Assembly (NCBI GenBank): GCA_012861695.1
Contig: JAAOOA010000060.1
Coordinates: 1,109,501 to 1,173,500 of the forward strand
Direction of reading: 5' to 3'
Length of the DNA stretch: 64,000 nt
Source: Trematomus loennbergii
Lineage: Eukaryota > Chordata > Actinopteri > Perciformes > Nototheniidae
In this document: positions 39,580 through 52,839 of the stretch, one piece after another
Position numbering within the stretch: the stretch's first letter is position 1
Layout of the letters: every line of letters starts with the position of its first letter
Made by a program: the position numbers and the translations under genes
The notes under the pieces: model-generated
Databases searched by the model: none
What the model was told of the DNA's origin: nothing
What the model saw: only the letters and a program-made list of their open reading frames with translations

Positions 39580-40094
39580 TAGGGGTGGGCGGATCGATCC
39601 CAAAATATCGATACTTCCGATATTACGTTACGTTTGTCGATTGTCAAGCTGACTAATAGCAGCCAGCAGGGCAGGACAGCAGCAGCCAGCGACTCGCGAG
39701 TGCGACACACTCACGCGCATGATGGCTGAGAGAAAGAGGAGCGTTGTGTGGAGCTATTTCACAACTGTCAATGAAAACTTAGCGAACTGTGATGTGTGCA
39801 AGAAGGCAGTTCGCTACTGTGGCCACTTTGTATTGTTATTTTTTCATGTTTGCACTTTAAATTTGCAAAATAAAACGTTTATTTGTCTATAAAAACTGTC
39901 CTGTCTTTAATCATGAAAATGAATTCAGATTTAGTCTATGATGCTTTCAGCTCAAAAATCATGTCATGCAGGTCTCCCCTATTTGAAAGTACATAAGAAG
40001 CTTTTCATTTAAAAAAGTATCGGTATCGGCGATACTGGCCCTGAAATACTTGGTATCAGATCGAATCCAGATTTTGTGGTATCGCCCACCCCTA
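39580..40094 (+). mobile_element. Deleted hAT element with BED-finger exon (515 bp)
   Basis: The ends are TAGGGGTGGGCG and its complement, flanked by ATATATAT on both sides (39572-39579 and 40095-40102), an 8-bp duplication as in hAT elements. Subterminal ATCGATAC-type words occur at both ends. It keeps only a short piece of transposase coding sequence, so it is an internal-deletion derivative needing an outside transposase. The flanks are TA-rich, so the duplication alone is weaker evidence here than elsewhere. Confidence 0.85.
39722..39892 (+). pseudogene. Truncated hAT transposase N-terminus (BED-type zinc finger)
   Basis: A 56-codon frame starting at ATG 39722 reads SVVWSYFTTVNENLANCDVC and then KKAVRYCGHF. 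The W..F aromatic pair followed by C-x2-C is the first half of a BED zinc finger, the DNA-binding domain at the start of hAT transposases (ZBED-like). The finger's downstream His/Cys partners and all catalytic sequence are missing. The frame passes straight into AT-rich sequence resembling a 3' untranslated region, with a stop at 39890-39892, showing where the internal deletion joined. Confidence 0.8.
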
Positions 40095-40102
40095 ATATAT
40101 AT

Positions 40103-41128
40103 TACTACTGCTGCTATGTACATGCACACTATCAATATATATTACCGGCATGATCCTTTTTTAAAGCTTGTAAGAACTGCGTCTGAGCGTCCTCCCCCCC
40201 ATCGAGCTGTGTCTCCCTGAAATACTCCAGTACAGGCTGACGGACACAGGGTGTACATCTGATCTCAAATAAACAGAGTCTAGGCTTTCAGAAAACTAAA
40301 CTATTATCTGAAAATGTGAACGTATGAGGACAACTGGAGAACGTATGAGGACCGGGCCATGAATCATAGATAATCCAAAGGCAGTCCTAAGGGGGAGCAA
40401 AGGGGGCAGTGTCCCCATAATACTAAGCCCGGAGCCCCTCCTAAGATCATATTGGCTAATATTTGTTTGCATTTTCACCCAGATTTCCCCAGAGAGGGGA
40501 ATTGTAATTATAAGTTGAGTGCAGTGCTTTGGTTCCCGTAAATCTCATATGGATACAGCCTGAGGCCCACACTGCACGGTCCATTTTAATTATATAACAT
40601 AAATGTTCAAAGATAGGCAGCTAAAATGCATATAATTACTATTTGGATATTATTTCTGCTTGAATATTGTATAGTATATTTATCTATTACATTTAGCAGA
40701 GTGCACTTTTAAGCCTACAACTTACTGCCAATACTTACACTCTGTGTCACAGCTTGCAAGAGCACTTCAGTTGTATATTCATAGCAATATATTCTTTATG
40801 GCTCTCATCAGTTACTCTTCATTCAGCTCTGCTACTGAAGTTGTTCTGTTAAAAGATTAAAAGTGGCATTGTCAAAACGGCGAGAAACTAGTCCCTCAAT
40901 ATGCTGATGTGTGTAGCAATACAACAGGATAAAGCTTGTGCTTTGCTTTAAGCATCTCTTCCCAGTCCACACACACACGCACACACACAGGCAGTCAGAC
41001 TAATGTGTGTGACCTATGGTGCTAGCTTACGGCTCTGGAACATTAGTGGTTCAGATTGAAACAAATGAAGACAGCTCTTCACTTAGTCACAGTCAGATGG
41101 AGCCAGGCAATAATAACACAAAGAGGGA
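40103..41128. other. Unassigned DNA with a MITE fragment at about 40170-40330
   Basis: CTCAAATAAACAGAGTCTAG followed by GCTTTCAGAAAACTAAAC resembles the interior of the TA-flanked MITE (CAAATAAACAAAGTCTTGGC and CTTTCAGAATATTAAAC at 9958-9990). This is probably a decayed internal fragment. The remainder is not recognised. Confidence 0.5.
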
Positions 41129-41244
<116 letters not shown>

Positions 41245-41332
41245 CATTACTTAATGATAACAGTATGCACTCTTGGTATGTGGTGCATGGCAGTGGTAAT
41301 GTATTAGTGCATGTGCTTATGCAGGTATGATC

Positions 41333-41455
<123 letters not shown>

Positions 41456-41634
41456 TTTGAGGTTCGAGCCAGTGAAGAATATATTGAGATGGAGATGATG
41501 ATGAAAACCTTCAGGGCTTTTTTGATGAGAGGCATGTGAATTAAAAACTGACAATACAAGCCTTACCTAAGACAAATACCTTCTCTACAAAATTCATTAT
41601 AATGTGCATTGCTGGAGTACACACATTACACATA

Positions 41635-42900
<1,266 letters not shown>

Positions 42901-42902
42901 TA

Positions 42903-44700
42903 TGTGACCTGCTCTATCGAAATCAGTCGCATTGACCCGAAGACACATTTTGAGTTGTATACACTGTTGGAAAGAGGAGATTCCTAGCTTTCTAATGATA
43001 TCAGGATTGTTTTTGTACTCCAAATATTAAGCAAAATATATATACTACTATATATTATATACTGTCACCGAGTCATCATTTTGAAAAAAAGGCCTTCAAA
43101 GTTTCCTCTTCTCTGGAATCCATCGATCTGATTGATTATTAGCGGAGCAAATTATCAAAATAGTCCGGAGGGAAAATATTTCCGTTTGGATTACTGGTCT
43201 GGGGGAAGCTTGCGAGTGTGTGTGTGTACAGTATGTGTGTGTGTGTGTGTGTGTGTGTTTGTGTATTTTAGCGTAAGTGTATATTGTGTTTGTTTCCCGG
43301 GGAAAACACTCACGAGAAACACCGGCTGTTGTTATGCCTGCTGTGACGTTAGTTACTCCGTTCTCCGCTTGTAATTATGCCGTTACAAGCTTCATAGTTT
43401 ATCATCTGAATTTGCCGAAACAAGTTTAATATTCTGAAAGACAAGACTTTGTTTATTTGAAATCAGATGAAACAAACTGTAACGGACCCTGCCGTGTTAT
43501 CTATGATACTATGCCTTACATTCATAATTTCAGCCGGAGGGAGGGGGGGCTGCGGAAGAGCAGATTGCGAGTGAGAGGTGCCTGTCATCTTCCCTTTACA
43601 AGCTTCACAAATGTATTTATCGTGTGATTTTGGAAATAAAAGTTTCATATTCTGAAAGCCAAGACTTTGTTTATTTAAAGGGGACCTATCATGCAAAATG
43701 CACTTTTGTACGTCTTTTATACATGAATATGTGTCCCCGGTGTTCCAGGGAACTCACCAAGTGTCAGAAAACACAACCCTCTCTATTTTCCTCCATACCC
43801 AAATCTCTAAAAAAGGGGCTGCAACGGATCTGATAAAAACTGATCCAGATTTGAACACTGTCCTGACGTCAGGACGGTGGCGCTACGGCTATTGGGCCAA
43901 CTCTCCACCTATCAGGGGAATGTGGGGTTGGGCCACGGCCGGCCATTGCCGCTCGAAAGCGCTGGAGACGCTGTAGTACATATGCCAGGCCTGTAAGTGG
44001 CGCTGTAGTCTGCCACAAAAGCAGCGAAGAAGACTTCCCGCGCATGGTTACCATGGTTACCCTTCTGTTTATTCTCCGCAGTGGCTTTTTTTCTCCCTCC
44101 CGAGGCAAGCGTTTGCTCCTCCTGCTTGTTTGTTTGTTTGTAGCCTTTATTTAACCAGGTTAAAAAATCCCATTGAGATCAACGATCTCTTTTTCAAGGG
44201 AGACCTGCTGCTTTAATTCAATGCAATCCCTCCCTGTCGAGGCAAGCACTGTAATTCTCTCCGGTTAGTCCACCAGCAGATGGCAAACACCCACCTCTCC
44301 GCCTCTTCCAAGGAACGAGGGGACCGTGCGGCAGAGTTTCAGTTTCAGTTTCTTTCGCCGGTCAATGTCCGTTAAAGTTTAAATCTTCCGGACAAAATTA
44401 GAAAAGTGCCGGTCAAAGGTCTTCTTTGTTATTTATTGAGCTTTAAAACAAATGAATAACGACTCTATATAATAATAGGCTATAATAAAACACGGAAGAT
44501 GGAGATCTATTTTTCTCCCCCTCTTCTGACAGCCCAGCAGCTGTTCAGAGCACGCTCCCCTCTCCTGCAGGGGGCGTGGTCAGCTGCAGCTCACATAATC
44601 CGCCCCTGCAAAAACAGTGCTGGAGAACAGCAAATAGAGCGAAAAAATTGTTTTTTACGCAAATCCTTTATTTCGACTGATTTCGATAGAGCGGGTCACA
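42903..44700 (-). mobile_element. TA-flanked MITE, copy 2, carrying an insertion
   Basis: The ends TGTGACCTGCTCTATCGAAA and GATTTCGATAGAGCGGGTCA match copy 1 at 9623-10478, in the opposite orientation, and TA flanks both sides. The interior is collinear with copy 1 except for about 960 bp at 43680-44639, which replaces roughly 24 bp. A TG run at 43216-43258 corresponds to the CA run in copy 1, so the microsatellite is part of the element. Confidence 0.88.
43680..44639 (+). mobile_element. Insert in MITE copy 2 with shared core
   Basis: It opens with GGGGACCTATCATGCAAAAT, a teleost MITE terminus also found inverted at 24700-24889. From 43961 to 44494 it carries the same core as the unrelated-ended element at 3527-3832. 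The core is interrupted at about 44110-44330 by a piece with TTTAACCAGGTTAAAAAATC and GAGATCAACGATCTCTTTTT, itself a common fish repeat motif. No transposase is evident and the right boundary is defined only by comparison with copy 1. Confidence 0.75.
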
Positions 44701-44824
44701 TATTGAAATGAAGCTATTAACAGAATGAGTTTGACCAGGTTGTACAACAGAACTCTAGATGCAGTTAGTTTAGTTACAGACAATAAACCATATCTGTTGT
44801 AAATTCCCCTTGTTTTCCAACCAG

Positions 44825-45170
44825 TTGAGCCCTGAGCCTGTTTTTCAGGCCTCAGGCTAGAAAATGACATTCCCAGAACAATTGACTATATCTTCACTTC
44901 TAAAAGGGGTATATTAATAATCTTTTTTCTCAAAGCAATGATAAACCTGTGAGTTGGATGTAGAAAAGTCAGAATCAATATAGAATTGTTTTATTTTAAA
45001 GTAAATTCAGATTGAACATAGTATAAAAATGTAAATTATAGTGTCCGTCCAAAAAAAAAACATTACTTATAGTGAAAACCACCATTGAATGATGGGTTAG
45101 TAGACTAAAAGCTTTAGGAATCCAAACTATAATATATAACAAGTACCCTGTATCAAGATTGATGCAAAAC
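44825..45170 (+). repeat. Third copy of the LINE-nest inverted arm, uninterrupted
   Basis: It is collinear with 24886-25159 joined to 27488-27560 and with the reverse complement of 34355-34690. It reads through the point where LINE copy 1 is inserted in the left arm, so it acts as an empty site. No inverted partner is present nearby. Confidence 0.85.
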
Positions 45171-46158
45171 AAGTGACATTTGACCTTTTTAGAAAGATTT
45201 AGAAAAAAAATAACACTTCTGGGGTCATTTGGGTGCATTTTCCATATCTCTGGCCGATCGGTCGATTTTGATGATTGACACCTCTTTTTAATCGTTAGAG
45301 CCAATAGAATCGAGGGAAGTTCCTAAAATCCATCTAAACATTGCTGAATGAGTGATGCGTAGCCAGAATGCCCAAACCGGAAGCTGTCATACACTCTCGT
45401 AGCAGCTAAATGAAATCTCCGTTATTGACATAAATATGAAGATGGATTGTCAGTAATCATTTCAAAGTGACACAGACACATCAGATTAACCTTCAGCAGC
45501 GTTTATATTGTTTTAATGCCATTGAACACAACTTCTGATCAGAAACAGCAAAAGGTAAGACAATGTCCCTTGTTTGCTACCGAAAGCTACATTGTGTGAT
45601 GTCTGGTTTTGTTTCCCATGCCGCGAGTTCTGGTCGCTCAGTGATGTTACTTATATCTCTGGAATCTGTGGAATATCTTGTTTGTGCAGATCCGATAAGT
45701 AATAAGGGTATTTTAATGTGAGTTCTTTGCTAAGTGCGTCAGCATTTTTTCGCTCAGGGCTAATTCAGAGCCTTTGTTATTACCCTTTTGTTTCGTTTTG
45801 CTAAAAATGGTTAATATTGTCTGATAGCTGAGTTTCTTCCGTTAAGGCGAGACACGGCAGGCAAAAACATCGTTTTTCATGCACTGGTCAATTTTGAGAT
45901 TTTGTGCTATTTTTCCATAACATGTTTTCTTTCAGGCTTTTGGAAGGAAAACGTACAAAATACACATTTAAGTGTTTATTTTACTATAGTTTGTCTATTT
46001 GTGTCTGTAGATTTCTCCTAAATTCACCAAAAGTTAGCATTCTAACGTAACATAAAGTACCGCGACCGCTGTTTGCACCATGTCATCAGAGATATCGTTG
46101 GAAAGCTCCATCTCTCCTGCACAATCTCATCGGATCCAATATGGTTTAGACAGGAGGA
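45171..46158. other. Probable interior of the same repeat family, no coding
   Basis: The stretch continues from the arm copy without a recognisable boundary and has no open frame over 102 codons. It may be the internal part of the DNA element whose arm precedes it. Confidence 0.4.
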
Positions 46159-46252
46159 TACATACATATATGTATATATACATATATATATATATACATA
46201 CACATACTATATATATACATATATATATACATATATATATTTTTTTATATAT
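46159..46252. repeat. (TA)n/(TACA)n microsatellite
   Basis: An AT-rich tract of TATATACATA-type words, about 94 bp, ending in a T7 run and TATAT. Confidence 0.9.
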
Positions 46253-46354
46253 TACCAAGTGGTTTCATGTACAACCCCACAAGTATCATGCTAAATTAAG
46301 CTCTGTTGCTTGGATATCACTAGATCCTGTTACATCAGCGTAATATAAAAGTAC

Positions 46355-47359
<1,005 letters not shown>

Positions 47360-47524
47360 AAAAGTACATAACGATTTATGTGTAAATTAGCATAATTACT
47401 AGCTAGCCGCTAGCTGCTAACTGCCGCGGCCACCTTGTTAATATCAAAATCCATCATATAACAATCCATTACCATGCTGTCATGAACGCGCGGTGCTGTT
47501 ACGTGTACAAATTGACGTGCTTAA

Positions 47525-48756
47525 CCCTTTGGAGTCCTGGGCTGATTTGGCCGTTTTCGCATACTTTTGATTTGTCTTACTAAACCCCATTAAGAATGTT
47601 TGGCATGTCAATGTTTGGTATCTTTTTTTTAAGGACAACCACACCGATATAACCTGATAGTTATTTGTTTCATTTTTAGATACTATATGAACATTTTGGA
47701 CCCAAAATCACAAAAAAACAGAATTTGAAAATGATATTATTTTTGATATAGGTAACACAAACATGCACAATGAAACAATTTGAAAGCTGGAAATATATAC
47801 ATGGGATGTCACTATGATAATGTGAAAGTTTGATTGAGGTAGCATGAACCTATATACACATTTTATGAACAAATAACAGATGTATCCATAGGCGTTTGTT
47901 CCTCATTTCTCAAGTTCTGTCAACAGTGACACAGTAAAAACTTTTTAACATTTAAAAGCTTAAATAATGTACATGGGATTTCATTCTGATAAGGCAAAAG
48001 TGTTATTATAAATATAATACAATATATATATATATACACATTATGTACAAAATCAGTTTTTTCTGTCTTTATCTGTGCCACGCTTCAAAGCAGTTTCTGT
48101 CAACTACGACACAGAGGGCAACATCACAGGCTCCTCCTCCTCCTCCATGTCAAAAAACAAGCTTATAGCTTGACTCACGTTCAGAGTTCTCTTCATCATA
48201 GTTGAATCTTCAAAACTCTAAATCTATCTAACTATATCTAAATTCTCAATGTTTGCCTGTCACTTTACTTCAATCGCCGTCTCTCTTCGTCTCCCGCCGT
48301 CTCTCTTCATCTCCCGCCGCCTGTCTTCGTATATCTTTGTCTCTCTCCATTTCCCGCCGTCTCTCTTCGGTTCCCGCCGTCCCTCTTCGTCTCTTTTCGT
48401 CTCGCTTTGTATCACTCCGTTTACCTGATTACCTCACCCCCTCCCTGGTAAATACATCCTGTTGAGCAGGATCTACAGTTTCCAGTATTTTCCGTTTCGT
48501 AAAATGATCAAATACGGCGAAGATATTAAAATATGTGCTTCCATTTTTCATACTTTTGAAATGTATTAACTTTATATCATCGTATCTCCGTGTTTACTGG
48601 GTCTTTTTGCATGAAACAAAGACTGGGATATAGTTTCAAGCCAGTACTTTCGACAGAAACACACAGCAATGTTGTCCGGACTGTTGTTTTTATATGGCAC
48701 CGGCTTGAACAGGTCATGTGATCTGATCACCCGGCGTGACGGTCGACTCCAAAGGG
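47525..48756. mobile_element. piggyBac-like MITE in TTAA (1232 bp)
   Basis: The element starts CCCTTTGGAGTC and ends GACTCCAAAGGG, a perfect 12-bp TIR, and is flanked by TTAA on both sides (47521-47524 and 48757-48760). A TTAA target duplication with CCC...GGG tips is diagnostic of the piggyBac superfamily. No DDD transposase frame is present, so it is non-autonomous. It contains a degenerate 20-bp tandem repeat at 48273-48418. Confidence 0.92.
48273..48418 (+). repeat. Degenerate 20-bp tandem repeat
   Basis: About seven imperfect units of CGCCGTCTCTCTTCGTCTCC. The 70-codon Ser/Leu/Arg-rich frame over it is a repeat artefact. Confidence 0.85.
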
Positions 48757-48760
48757 TTAA

Positions 48761-49566
48761 TGTGAACGAGCATTTTGGGGGCCGTGGTTAAAGTTGCGCA
48801 TGCTCTATGAGCGCACATACGGGTACTTCTCAGGCATGACGGGTAATCTGTGACGTTTCGCTCTCTCAAAAGTTGGGCCATTTTATCTTCATGCGCCAAT
48901 GAGCAGCTCTCATAGGAATGAATGAGGCCCGCCCCCACGCTGTATCCAGTTCTTATTATACATCCATGGTATACACATGTGCGTTACTGCGCTCATGTCA
49001 GGACATTATTGCGTCACATCTTCACATGCATATTATCATCGTCACAGAGAATGCGTTTGTGAAGAATGTAAGCATATACAGATCTTTAGTGTTGGTAATG
49101 CTATAAGAGGTATGCATAGTGTCCAGCTGAGTCAGTGTGTTAATGAGTCTATTGATGTCCCGTTTTTGCTGCTATGTTATTCGGTAATGAAGCTAATGCT
49201 AGCTAGTTAGCTAAGTTAAGCTATTAGTGATACAGTGTATGGATGAGCTCCTAACTTAGCCTTTATTAGCTATGTGTGTGTTTGCAATGTGTCTAATATG
49301 TTTTAGCAACAATTAGTGTTGCTGTTGCTTATTATTAATAACCAGGGCCTGGTTAGTTATTGTAATGTGAACCTTATTTCTATTGCTGTGTATTTTGCAG
49401 AAACCATTCTCTACATTGTCATTATCATTCTCATTATCTTCATCCTCATCAACCCCATTCGACATCCTGTATGTGATTCTCATCACAGATTATGTATTCT
49501 GTATTGATCATCAGCACCAAGCTAATATAAAGTCCATAGACTGTACTTCCTGTCTCCGTGTCAACT
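48761..49566. other. Unassigned DNA
   Basis: No recognised element between the piggyBac MITE and the next hAT MITE. A GCTAGC/GTTAGC cluster lies at 49184-49224. Confidence 0.5.
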
Positions 49567-49574
49567 CTCTAACC

Positions 49575-50240
49575 CAGGGGTACTCAAACTTTTTTATTAA
49601 AGGTCCAGTTGTGAACTTTATACAAGGTCACTGGTCCGGATCAATGCCAGTAAAGTCCCCCCCCCGAGCGGCGAAACGAAACTGAAATTAAGAAGCAGTT
49701 TCTTGCCGCTCTATGCATGGGGCCCCCTTGAGGGGGTTTCCCGACATGTCGTTGCAGTAAATTAAAGGGTGTTTCATGTTGTTGTTGCTGTGGACCTTCT
49801 TAATCTACCTTCTTTGGGGGCCCCCTTCTGGTCCAAGCACTTGCCTGCCTTGCCTGCCTTGCCTGTCGGTAAACGGCGCCCTGTATACACACACACATTC
49901 AATACATACATACAGTATGGTGGCTTGAACTAGTGGGAGAAATGGCACTGTTTGTCTGTAGTCAATGCCTTGAACCTCGGCAAAAAAGGCATGAGAAGCA
50001 TTAGAAAGTCAAGGTAAACTTGCGGTCTGCTATGCGTGTCACGCTCGCGCACACAAGTAAATATATATGCACGTTCATTCTCACAATGCGTCAGACACAA
50101 GACGCGCGTACATGATGATGTACATTAATTTATCAGAATCAGAATCTTTTTTTTTTTTATAATGGGACACAGGGTTCGTTCCGGATTGATTTGCAGTTCG
50201 GTCCGGATCCGGACATCGGTCCGGAGTTTGAGAAGCCCTG
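49575..50240. mobile_element. hAT-type MITE (666 bp)
   Basis: The ends are CAGGGGTACTCAAACTTTTT and, on the complement, CAGGGCTTCTCAAACTCCGG, which is the Charlie-like hAT terminal style. An exact 8-bp duplication CTCTAACC flanks the element (49567-49574 and 50241-50248). No transposase is present. Confidence 0.94.
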
Positions 50241-50353
50241 CTCTAACCGGAGTGCTGTTTTGGTTAAAGCGGCTCCAGCACAAACATCACAACACACACA
50301 AGATTCCCCAATATTGGTCCTTCCAGCCGGATAGCTTCACCCACGACAGCGCC

Positions 50354-51500
50354 ATGGATGCACAGGAAACAGCAGCAGCTACGATTGGAGCTCATGGAGG
50401 AAGACAGGGACAGCTTCCAACACACCTGCAAGGCTATAAAGTCAGCTTACCACAGTCCCTCTTGCCTAATCCTACCCCCCTCCAATATGACAGTGCGCGA
50501 CAGCTGCGGTCACTTAGCCTGCAAACCGGGTTAGCAGCTGAGAGTGACCAGCTACACACTGCAATTGCCCTCCCTCTTACTCCTTGCCAGGAGCAGCAAA
50601 TAAGGCACATTTGTGGGACATGGCACCTTATGCTAGCAGCATGCGTGACCTGCAGAATATGTGTGTGATGCCTCAACTGCCATCTGCCTCAGAGCAGAGC
50701 TGCCACAGTCATCAATCGACAGAATATAGCCTCAGTGAGAACGGATCTGGCCCCCTCTCGTCACATCCATCTCCAACCCACTCACACTGGTTGGCCTCAC
50801 AAGCAGATAACCGCATCTTACAGCAGCAGCCGTTCCATCCAGCTGGGACCAGCCACCAAGCATCAGGATAAGTTGCCAATGACAACACTGCTGTGCACAA
50901 CTACAGCGACAAGCAGGAGAGAAGCATATTGACTCAGTCTCTACCACCAACAGTCACATATGCACGGTTGTTGGGAGCTTTTTCTAAGCCAACAGCACTT
51001 CTGGCTACAAGCACTGTCATGTCGGCACCTATCGCCCAAGGGATGCAGGCAGCAGGTCACGTTGGCCAACAACTGCCGACAACTACAAGGTACCAGCCTG
51101 CTCACCAGCCATACCAGCCTGTGCCTTCTCCTGTGGCAACCATGTATGGCAGCATGCAGGTGGCAACACAAATCCCATATCAGTCTATGACAATGACATC
51201 CGCAGCAAATCAATATGTTCCGGCTGCACCTGTCCAACCACCATATCAACCACAGTACGCACAGCGCTGTACCCGGCTCACCAGCTACCAGCTGCACAAC
51301 AGCCAGTGGCCCAACATCCAGTTGTTATGCCTCAGCAATCTTCCTACGGGCCACCCAACTGGTCTGTAGCGCCCTCACCTTATACACAGTCTGCTGTCCC
51401 CCAGCAGACAGCGTATCAGTCTCTGCCTGTCCTTCCGGCACAGTACGCATACCAACCGGCGCAGTACCAGCAGGGCCATTTACAAGGTTATGGCTAGAAA
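50354..51500 (+). pseudogene. Gln/Pro/Tyr-rich gag-like protein remnant
   Basis: No family is recognised with certainty. An early segment can be read as LRLELMEEDRDSFQHTC, suggesting a helical, charged start. The later part is rich in Gln, Pro and Tyr (YQPAHQPYQPVPS, PPYQPQYAQ and LPAQYAYQPAQYQQGHLQGY) and ends in a stop at 51495-51497. The composition is consistent over three frames, which implies several frameshifts in a once-continuous protein. A disordered gag domain of the BEL-like element is the likeliest reading; a decayed host gene is possible. Confidence 0.45.
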
Positions 51501-51503
51501 GGA

Positions 51504-52277
51504 TCCCTGTAATTGACATAATTAATAGATAGCTTCTCACCATCATTTGCTGTGGCCCACTGATGTTAACGATTGTAACTGAAAGGCTGCCTGCCAAACG
51601 TAAACATTCAGCCACGTGACTTGCAAACTCTCGCCAGAGTTTTACACAAGACGGATCCTTTCTAGCCATAACCCATCTACAACCGGCGTACCAACCGCCG
51701 CAGCACCAGCAGGGCCATTTACAAGGTTATGGCTAGAAAGGATCCGTCTTGTGTAAATATGACGTCACGTTCTCGTTGTAACTCTCGTTGTGATCGGAGC
51801 GGCTCGGAAACACATCTACAGCAGTAACATGCAACATACACATTAATGCAGCAGCAATATTAATAGAGAAACATCAGACGTAATAGTGAAACACTGAAAG
51901 GGAACATTTTATTGCACCAGGAGCTATCTTGGGACTTTTACTGCAACAACTGTGACTTGCCTGTGAATACAAAATAAACCATTGTGTTGGTGATCTACAG
52001 TGTTGTCATTCTTCTTTGAACAGCAAGACCGCTAACACCCTATTTCAACAATCACACTCCCTGTAATTGACATAATTAATAGATAGTTTAGCTTCTCACC
52101 ATCATTTGCTGTGGCCCACTGATGTTAACGATCGTAACTGAAAGGCTGCCTGCCAAACGTAAACATTCAGCCACGTGACTTGCAAACTCTTGCCAGAGTT
52201 TTACACAAGACGGATCCTTTCTAGCCATAACCCATCTACAACCGGCGTACCAACCGCCGCAGCACCAGCAGGGCCAT
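51504..52277 (+). repeat. Direct duplication 554 bp apart, with inverted repeat
   Basis: Bases 51504-51718 recur at 52058-52277 with a four-base insertion and few changes. Within the first copy a perfect 32-bp inverted repeat (51641-51672 and 51726-51757) surrounds a 53-bp loop. A third copy of its GGTTATGGCTAGAAAGGATC core lies at 51486-51506. Confidence 0.92.
51750..52050 (+). other. LTR-like segment between the duplicated blocks
   Basis: It begins TGTGTAAATATGACGTCACG and ends CTATTTCAACA, with AATAAA at 51973 placed as in an LTR. No 5-bp target duplication is visible, so calling it an LTR is tentative. It carries no open frame. Confidence 0.4.
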
Positions 52278-52345
52278 CTACAACCGGCGTACCAACCGCC
52301 GCAGTACCAGCAGGGCCATCTACAACCAGCGTACCAACTGCAGCC
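52236..52345 (+). repeat. 42-bp coding tandem repeat
   Basis: About 2.6 copies of a 42-bp unit that encodes HLQPAYQPPQYQQG when read in the gag-like frame, extending the same Gln/Pro/Tyr-rich protein that is interrupted upstream. Confidence 0.9.
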
Positions 52346-52369
52346 TGGCCCATCGTCTCAGCCAACCTA

Positions 52370-52562
52370 TCAACCTGGCTGACGTCGGAGTCATGCAGGT
52401 TCAAAGTCTTCGTGGGAACCAGGGTCTCTGAGATCCAGGAATTGACAGCTGAGCACACCTGGCGGTATGTTGACACAGCCAATAATCTAGCCGATGACCT
52501 CACCCGTGGCAAGAGAGTAGCTGAGCTGGCGGCACCAAATCGGTGGATTCAAGGTCCTCAAT
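52370..52562 (+). pseudogene. Pao/BEL polymerase fragment (RNase H to integrase junction)
   Basis: The frame encodes KVFVGTRVSEIQEL, then WRYVDTANNLADDLTRG, then WIQGPQF. These words characterise BEL/Pao polyproteins between the RNase H and integrase domains: K.FV..RV..I, W.YV....N.AD..TRG, W..GP.F. The upstream protease and reverse transcriptase and the integrase catalytic core are absent. It sits in a 164-codon open frame (52175-52669) whose remainder is not pol. The fragment is inactive. Confidence 0.85.
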
Positions 52563-52799
52563 TCTCTGTTGAAGATGGATCTGTAGAAACTAAGTTTCCT
52601 TTGTCACTCAGCATTGACTTTGAATCCTGGATTATTTCATTCTCTTCATCAAGCTCTTCTGCATCTTGAAATAAGCTTAGTAACACTTCTTCAGCAGTGA
52701 AAAGCTTTCTTCTCATGGTTGACCTAGCTTGCTTACATGTGGTGTCAGCCATTTTGACTCAAGTGCTATCCAAAGGCTTTACCCATAATACATTTCTCA

Positions 52800-52839
52800 G
52801 GGCCAAAAGGGCGTAAGTGCACTTACGTCCTTTTGGCCC
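52800..52839. repeat. 40-bp near-perfect palindrome
   Basis: GGGCCAAAAGGGCGTAAGTG is followed at once by its reverse complement with one mismatch and no loop. It may be two transposon tips fused head to head. Confidence 0.9.

Larger units (their letters stand above)
50249..52669 (+). mobile_element. Scrambled BEL/Pao-like LTR retrotransposon relic
   Basis: A Gln/Pro/Tyr-rich gag-like region (about 50340-51500) is followed by a duplicated and partly inverted segment (51504-52277). An LTR-like AATAAA-bearing stretch ending TTTCAACA near 52050 comes next, and a short piece of Pao-type pol ends the relic. All frames are broken. The link between the gag-like part and the pol part is inferred from position and from the shared 42-bp repeat unit. 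Confidence 0.6.

Noticed and set aside
48253..48465. Ser/Arg/Leu-rich 70-codon frame
   Set aside because: It is produced by a degenerate 20-bp tandem repeat within a piggyBac-type MITE.
51750..52050. Second solo LTR
   Set aside because: The AATAAA placement and CA ending fit, but no 5-bp target duplication is visible and the flanks are duplicated blocks, so it is reported only as an LTR-like segment.
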